This document shows, piece by piece, positions 60,001 to 64,000 of a DNA stretch of 64,000 nucleotides. The DNA is from Ardenticatenaceae bacterium (GTDB lineage: Bacteria > Chloroflexota > Anaerolineae > Promineifilales > Promineifilaceae). Below the pieces are notes generated by a model. The model ran no database searches. It was not told the DNA's origin and saw nothing but the letters and a program-made list of their open reading frames with translations. A program made the position numbers and the translations under genes. Location: NCBI GenBank assembly GCA_020634435.1, contig JACKBS010000015.1:1-64000 (forward strand), read 5' to 3'. The number at the start of each line of letters is the position of its first letter. The first letter of the stretch is position 1.

Positions 60001-61998
60001 TCACCGGTTGATGATGGGCAAGTACAGCTTTTCTGTCAGCTCGATGGCCAGGACCGTGATCGGTTCGCTGCTGGCCTGGTTGCCCGCGCGGTCACGCCCC
60101 ACGACGATGAACTGGTAAGTATGGCCTAATTCTGAGGGATATGTGGCAGATACGGCCGTTTCCCCCACTAGCCACGCGTCAAAAGGTGAACCATCCATCG
60201 ACACCAACACATCGTACGTGGCCATGCCGCTGCCGTCGTCGCTGCCACTCCAGAATAGCGCAATTTGGGTGGTCGCCTGCGGGGGTCCGCTAATGGAAAC
60301 AACAGGCGGCAAAGTATCTTCCTCAATTAAAATGGCGGGTCGCCCGCCAATGGGATAGAGCGATGGGTCCCAAATGGCATTTTTGTTGGTCGCAGCGGCC
60401 AATTGCACAGTGAAAAAGCCATCCGTCGCCGTCAGCGTTTCGGTGGTGCCATCGGGCCAGAACAGAGTAGCGGTACCGTGCGCATTGGTGGTGGGGATGA
60501 CGGCCGTTTCCGCCGTGCCAAACCGTGCCCACATCCCCAAAATCCGGGACTTTGTTTCCGGCTGGTAAAAAGCAATCCATTCCTGTGGCCCGTTGGCCGG
60601 GTCGTTGCCGCCAGGCCGCAGTCGCCACAACGGCAGCACATCGGTAAAGCGCGTGGTAAGCAGTTGGAAGGCGGTAAAGCCAGGGCGCGGTGTGTCGCCG
60701 TTGGGATGCTCCCAGTAACAGCCCGAAACGGCCGGATTGCTCACGTTACGGAACAAGCCAAACGCATCACCGCCGGGGTCCAGCAGCGGATCGCCTGTGC
60801 AGCTAGTAACGGGCGTAAAGTTTGTGCCGCCTGGCTGGTTACCGCAATCGTCGTAAAGTTGGAAGAAGAAAATATTGTCGGCCCCGGCATAGGTGGCATA
60901 AAAAGCGCTCTGGATGATGAAATCAGCCTGCTCGCTCATCGAGGCACGGTACGGACTGGTGGGTTCGCATACCGGGCCGGGATAATCATCCCACACCGGC
61001 ACACCAGATTCGTTAAGCCAGATGGGCTTGCTAAGGTTACGCGCCGCCAGCGTATTGCCCGCGCGCCAGACGTTGTACCAGGAGCGCCAGGCGTACAAAT
61101 AGTTGTGCGTTGCCAAAATGTCGTGGTAGTAGGCATAGGTAGCCGCGTTGGGATCGCCGTCATAAACAGTCATCACGTCGTTGTAAAAAGTGAGCTTGGC
61201 GCTGTCATTCGCCAGGCCCCCGAAGATGATTTGGGCATTGGGGTCAGCCAATTTAGCCGCCAGATAGGCTACTTTTAACAGCTGCCCATAATCGGCCGTG
61301 GTGCCATCCCAAAATGAAGTGAGGTCTGGCTCGTTCCAAATTTCCCAATGGGTGATTCCCTGTCCCGCAGACCAGCCATTGGCCTGGGCCAAAACGCCGC
61401 CGGGTTTGTAGCGGGAAACGGCCGTATACACAAATCGCGCCCACCGATTCGCCGAATTAATCTGCTTACCTGGTTCCAGAACGTTGCTGCCGTCGGTAAA
61501 AACTGGCTGGTACAACCCTTGCGGCGTGGCCGCCTGTACCGCATCAATACTCAGCGGATGGCCGGGCACGGGCCGGGGCAACTGCCTGGTGAGGCTGGCG
61601 CTTGTGGTGTAAAAGCTCGGGGTGCCGAGCAAGATGGCGTCTACTTTAAAGCCCTGCTGCAAATCGTTGTGTACGGCCACGTCCTGGTAGGCCCAGCTAA
61701 AAACGTTGTCGGTCTGCTCAATATCGTTCCAGTACAGCGGCCAACGGTTCCAGGTAGCCCCGGTTGCTTTGCCATTATCATAGCGGGATTGGCTAACGGG
61801 GGTCAGCCCTTTAGCCCAGCTGATGAAGTTGACGCCATACGCAGGCTGGCTGCTAGGAACCGCTTCGGCCACGCGCACGTCGGTGGCATCGGTGGGGGCA
61901 GCCTTAACGGCCGTTTCCACCCCCGGCCAGCGCATCACAACCAGCCAAACCAGGCCAAACGCAAGCAGAAGAGAGAGAAACGGCCGTTTCCTGATCAT
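60001..61998 (-). CDS. Exported GH39-like glycoside hydrolase, about 665 aa
   Basis: A signal peptide (RKRPFLSLLLAFGLVWLVV) precedes a TIM-barrel domain related to clan GH-A, where HWEIWNEPDL holds the acid/base Glu and KPIWLNESGVPV the nucleophile Glu. A beta-sandwich region follows, then a fibronectin-type domain (about 555-650; PPVVSISGPPQ... YQFIVVGRDRAGNQ). The C-terminal ELTEKLYLPIINR has the LYLP motif seen at the end of many Chloroflexota exported proteins. A TTG at 62016 is an alternative start. Substrate unknown; xylosidase- or iduronidase-like activity is possible. Confidence 0.75.
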   Translation of the reverse strand: MIRKRPFLSLLLAFGLVWLVVMRWPGVETAVKAAPTDATDVRVAEAVPSSQPAYGVNFISWAKGLTPVSQSRYDNGKATGATWNRWPLYWNDIEQTDNVFSWAYQDVAVHNDLQQGFKVDAILLGTPSFYTTSASLTRQLPRPVPGHPLSIDAVQAATPQGLYQPVFTDGSNVLEPGKQINSANRWARFVYTAVSRYKPGGVLAQANGWSAGQGITHWEIWNEPDLTSFWDGTTADYGQLLKVAYLAAKLADPNAQIIFGGLANDSAKLTFYNDVMTVYDGDPNAATYAYYHDILATHNYLYAWRSWYNVWRAGNTLAARNLSKPIWLNESGVPVWDDYPGPVCEPTSPYRASMSEQADFIIQSAFYATYAGADNIFFFQLYDDCGNQPGGTNFTPVTSCTGDPLLDPGGDAFGLFRNVSNPAVSGCYWEHPNGDTPRPGFTAFQLLTTRFTDVLPLWRLRPGGNDPANGPQEWIAFYQPETKSRILGMWARFGTAETAVIPTTNAHGTATLFWPDGTTETLTATDGFFTVQLAAATNKNAIWDPSLYPIGGRPAILIEEDTLPPVVSISGPPQATTQIALFWSGSDDGSGMATYDVLVSMDGSPFDAWLVGETAVSATYPSELGHTYQFIVVGRDRAGNQASSEPITVLAIELTEKLYLPIINR

Positions 61999-62054
61999 AT
62001 TTTTACAACTGTCCAACCGGGGAAAAGAGAAGGCAGCATCTTTGCCGTGCGCCG

Positions 62055-62726
62055 TTATTCCGGGTCTTTATAATGGCTCAACCCCGCCACCAGCAGCCGA
62101 ATCCCGGCGCTGATGCGCTCCAAAGAAAAACCACGCGCTTCCCGCTGGTAATAGAATAGGTCCGCCTTGAGGGGCGATAGCAAGGCATCGGCCAGGTAAT
62201 CAATGTCCAGGCTGCTGGCCAATTCGCCACTGGCAACGGCCGCTTTCAGCAAACCATTCACCGTCATGTATTGCCAAAAGTGTGGCAGTTCCAATCCATC
62301 CGGCTCTTGATCTTGCAGCAAACCAGCCCGCTGCACTTCACACAACAGCGGGGCGTGGGCATCGGTAAAGTAAACCAGGGCATCTAAAAATTGATCAAGC
62401 TGAGCCATCTTGGACATGTTTTGCTGGGACATTTGCTGCATCCGCGCCAACATGCCATTCTGGAAATCGATCATTTGGGTATCCATCAGAGCCAGGCAAA
62501 GCTCGGCCTTGTTAGTGAAGCGACGGTACAACGTGCCCTTGCCCACTTCGGCCGCCTGAGCAATATCGGCCATGTTCACATTGGCTACCCCATGCTCGGC
62601 AAACAGTTTTTCGGCCGTTTGTAAAATGCGGGCCCGGTTCGCCGCCGCATCGCGCCGTTCCTGACGGCACAGGCCACCTTCTTCACTTAAATCTAAAGTA
62701 ATTGTGTTTTCTTCCAGTTGAGTCAT
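62055..62726 (-). CDS. TetR/AcrR-family transcriptional regulator, 223 aa
   Basis: The N-terminal helix-turn-helix is RARILQTAEKLFAEHGVANVNMADIAQAAEVGKGTLYRRF at about residues 27-66, matching TetR. The ligand-binding domain (about 75-215) is helical and unrecognised. It is divergent from yceI, whose promoter carries two matching palindromes at 62879-62932; these are its likely operators. The control regions lie about 150 bases from its own start. Confidence 0.9.
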   Translation of the reverse strand: MTQLEENTITLDLSEEGGLCRQERRDAAANRARILQTAEKLFAEHGVANVNMADIAQAAEVGKGTLYRRFTNKAELCLALMDTQMIDFQNGMLARMQQMSQQNMSKMAQLDQFLDALVYFTDAHAPLLCEVQRAGLLQDQEPDGLELPHFWQYMTVNGLLKAAVASGELASSLDIDYLADALLSPLKADLFYYQREARGFSLERISAGIRLLVAGLSHYKDPE

Positions 62727-62873
62727 TGTTCGCTCTCAGAAAAGTCACCAAAACGTTTCATTTTAGTCGATTGCTAAAGTAAAAAGCATTTTTTCAACTT
62801 TGTAAATAATCTGTCAGACTTTTCCACTTTTTGCGTTCAGGACGGGAATTTTTAACCAAAATTCCACACGCCC

Positions 62874-62932
62874 TTGACAAGTGGACTCAAGTCCGTTATT
62901 ATCATAGCATAAATACGGACCACAGTCCACTT
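62874..62932 (+). promoter_or_regulatory. yceI promoter with two TetR-type operators
   Basis: TTGACA (62874-62879) and TATTAT (62897-62902) have a 17-base spacer. An 18-base palindrome, AAGTGGACTCAAGTCCGT (62879-62896), fills the spacer and its near-exact inverted copy sits at 62915-62932. Core arms are GGACT/AGTCC. Binding of the divergent TetR protein here would block transcription. Confidence 0.75.
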
Positions 62933-62984
62933 TTGGAAGTAAGTGAACTGAAATCAACAACTAACGTAAGGAGATTATACAACA

Positions 62985-63524
62985 ATGTCTTGGCAAATTG
63001 ATTCTTCCCATTCACATATTAACTTTACTGCGCGTCACATGATGATTTCTAAAGTTCGTGGCAGCTTTGAGTCATTCAGCGGCACCGTAAACTTTGATGA
63101 AGAAAATCCGGTAAACACCACCGTTGATATCGTCGTCGATTTAACCAGCATCAATACAAAAGATGCACAGCGCGATGGTCATTTGAAGTCGCCTGATTTC
63201 TTCGACGTGGAAAACTACCCCACCATGCAGTTTGTTAGCACCCGCGTGGAGCAGGATGATACGCACAACGGCCGTCTTATTGGCAACCTCACCATCAAAG
63301 GCGTGACCCATGAAGTTGCGCTGGATGTGGAATATGCAGGCGTGGCCAAAAGCCCCTGGGGCACCGAAAGCGCTGGTTTTTCCGCTACGGGTTCCCTGAA
63401 CCGCAAGGATTGGGGTCTGAACTGGAATCAGGCACTGGAAACCGGCGGCGTACTGGTCGGCGACAAAATCAATATCGAAATTGAGCTGGAACTGGTAAAA
63501 GTTACCGAAGCCCAACCTGCATAG
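62985..63524 (+). CDS. YceI-family lipocalin-like protein, 179 aa
   Basis: A beta-barrel protein of the YceI family, which binds isoprenoid or other lipid chains. WQIDSSHSHINFTARHMMISKVRGSFESFSG is the opening block, VSTRVEQDD and LTIKGVTHEVALDVEY follow, and GFSATGSLNRKDWGLNWN ends it. Many relatives are periplasmic, but no signal peptide is present here, so it is probably cytoplasmic. AAGGAG precedes the start. Its regulation by the divergent TetR gene is likely. Confidence 0.92.
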   Translation: MSWQIDSSHSHINFTARHMMISKVRGSFESFSGTVNFDEENPVNTTVDIVVDLTSINTKDAQRDGHLKSPDFFDVENYPTMQFVSTRVEQDDTHNGRLIGNLTIKGVTHEVALDVEYAGVAKSPWGTESAGFSATGSLNRKDWGLNWNQALETGGVLVGDKINIEIELELVKVTEAQPA

Positions 63525-63548
63525 GGAAGAAGTAAAAAGTGAGAAGTG

Positions 63549-63589
63549 AAAAGTAAAAAGTGGCCTGTAGACACCCACTTTTTACTTTT
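63549..63589. terminator. 15-bp hairpin of GTGAAAA-type heptads after YceI
   Basis: The heptad array GTAAAAA, GTGAGAA, GTGAAAA, GTAAAAA at 63531-63563 ends in a perfect 15-base stem (AAAAGTAAAAAGTGG, 63549-63563, with 63575-63589), followed by CGCTTTTTTGC. It may terminate yceI and isolate the next gene. Confidence 0.7.
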
Positions 63590-63641
63590 CGCTTTTTTGC
63601 AGAACTCTTTCCTTTTTTTGAACAACAAGTAAGATACTGAA

Positions 63642-64000
63642 ATGGAAGCAATACACGCACAAACCCACATCGGTCTGGTCTCCCTAACGGTGAGCAACCT
63701 GCGCCGTTCTCTCACGTTTTACACCCAAAATATTGGGCTAAAGCTGCTCAGTTTGGAGGAGCAATCCGCCGTTTTAGGCACCGCCGAACGGCCGCTTCTG
63801 CATTTGGTAGAGCAACCCGGCGCCACGCATGTGGCCAACGCCACTGGTCTGTACCACTTTGCCCTGCTGCTGCCCAGCCGGGTTGACCTAGCCCGCTCGC
63901 TCAAGCACATGGTACAGACAGAAACGCCTCTGGGCGGCTTTTCAGATCACAGCGTCAGCGAAGCCATCTACCTGTCGGACCCCGACGGCAACGGGATCGA
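63642..64000 (+). CDS. VOC-family glyoxalase/dioxygenase-like protein, cut by window edge
   Basis: The gene starts with ATG at 63642 and remains open to the end. HIGLVSLTVSNLRRSLTFYTQNIGLKLLS is the first VOC unit with its His ligand, and YHFALLLPSRVDLARSL with SVSEAIYLSDPDGNGI is the second. The pattern resembles catechol-2,3-dioxygenase-type proteins such as CatE. The rest of the protein is not visible. Confidence 0.82.
   Translation, partial: MEAIHAQTHIGLVSLTVSNLRRSLTFYTQNIGLKLLSLEEQSAVLGTAERPLLHLVEQPGATHVANATGLYHFALLLPSRVDLARSLKHMVQTETPLGGFSDHSVSEAIYLSDPDGNGI

Overview
The window reads as a chromosomal segment of a bacterium, most likely a member of the Chloroflexota (Anaerolineae-like). 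The grounds are indirect: a HrcA/CIRCE-controlled hrcA-grpE-dnaK-dnaJ-prmA operon, a four-domain S1 protein next to IF-1, DUF4388 and MglA-like signalling proteins, and secreted C39/TPR and GH-like proteins with Thr/Pro-rich linkers. No rRNA or full marker set is present, so the phylum is an inference. The most striking genome-wide trait is a palindromic octamer, ACGGCCGT, that I count by eye about 105 times; roughly one copy is expected by chance.

Layout. 1-474: truncated IS1-family element. 691-5705: a compact RiPP locus resembling kinase-containing lasso-peptide clusters, with three tandem short precursors (the third frameshifted), a hairpin attenuator, an HPr-kinase-like kinase, a sulfotransferase, a PqqD-like chaperone (B1), a B2 protease fused to a nucleotidyltransferase, and a coupled aconitase-X small subunit; no macrolactam synthetase is in view. 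5.7-10.1 kb: GNAT, class III aminotransferase, P5C dehydrogenase, histidine phosphatase. 10.1-12.9 kb: two paralogous C39-peptidase/TPR exported proteins. 13.2-15.3 kb: UspA, TilS, tRNA-Leu(TAA).

15.4-27.2 kb: a long same-strand array joining a DUF4388 protein, a small GTPase, two alpha/beta hydrolases (one lacking its nucleophile), a V4R hydrocarbon-binding protein, a beta-helix protein, a cyanobacterial-type acyl-ACP reductase homologue, two response regulators and a 1,200-residue multi-GAF histidine kinase. It looks like a signalling and lipid/aldehyde module. 27.4-34.4 kb: M23/SH3/GH fusion, zinc ribbon, FAH hydrolase, FtsX-type ABC exporter.

34.5-44 kb: housekeeping block with good promoters: S1, IF-1, then the opposing heat-shock operon and a polyprenyl-phosphate sugar transferase. 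44-57 kb: S41 protease, lipoproteins, RecN, NAD kinase, HisS with a structured leader, a Cas4-like nuclease split by an in-frame amber stop, an MDR dehydrogenase, SecD/SecF. 57-64 kb: GNAT, membrane histidine kinase, YciH, a GH39-like exported protein, and a TetR/YceI pair with twin operators, ending in a VOC protein cut by the window edge.

Several intergenic gaps carry 7-8 bp tandem repeats that fold into hairpins and in two cases supply the final codons of the neighbouring gene.
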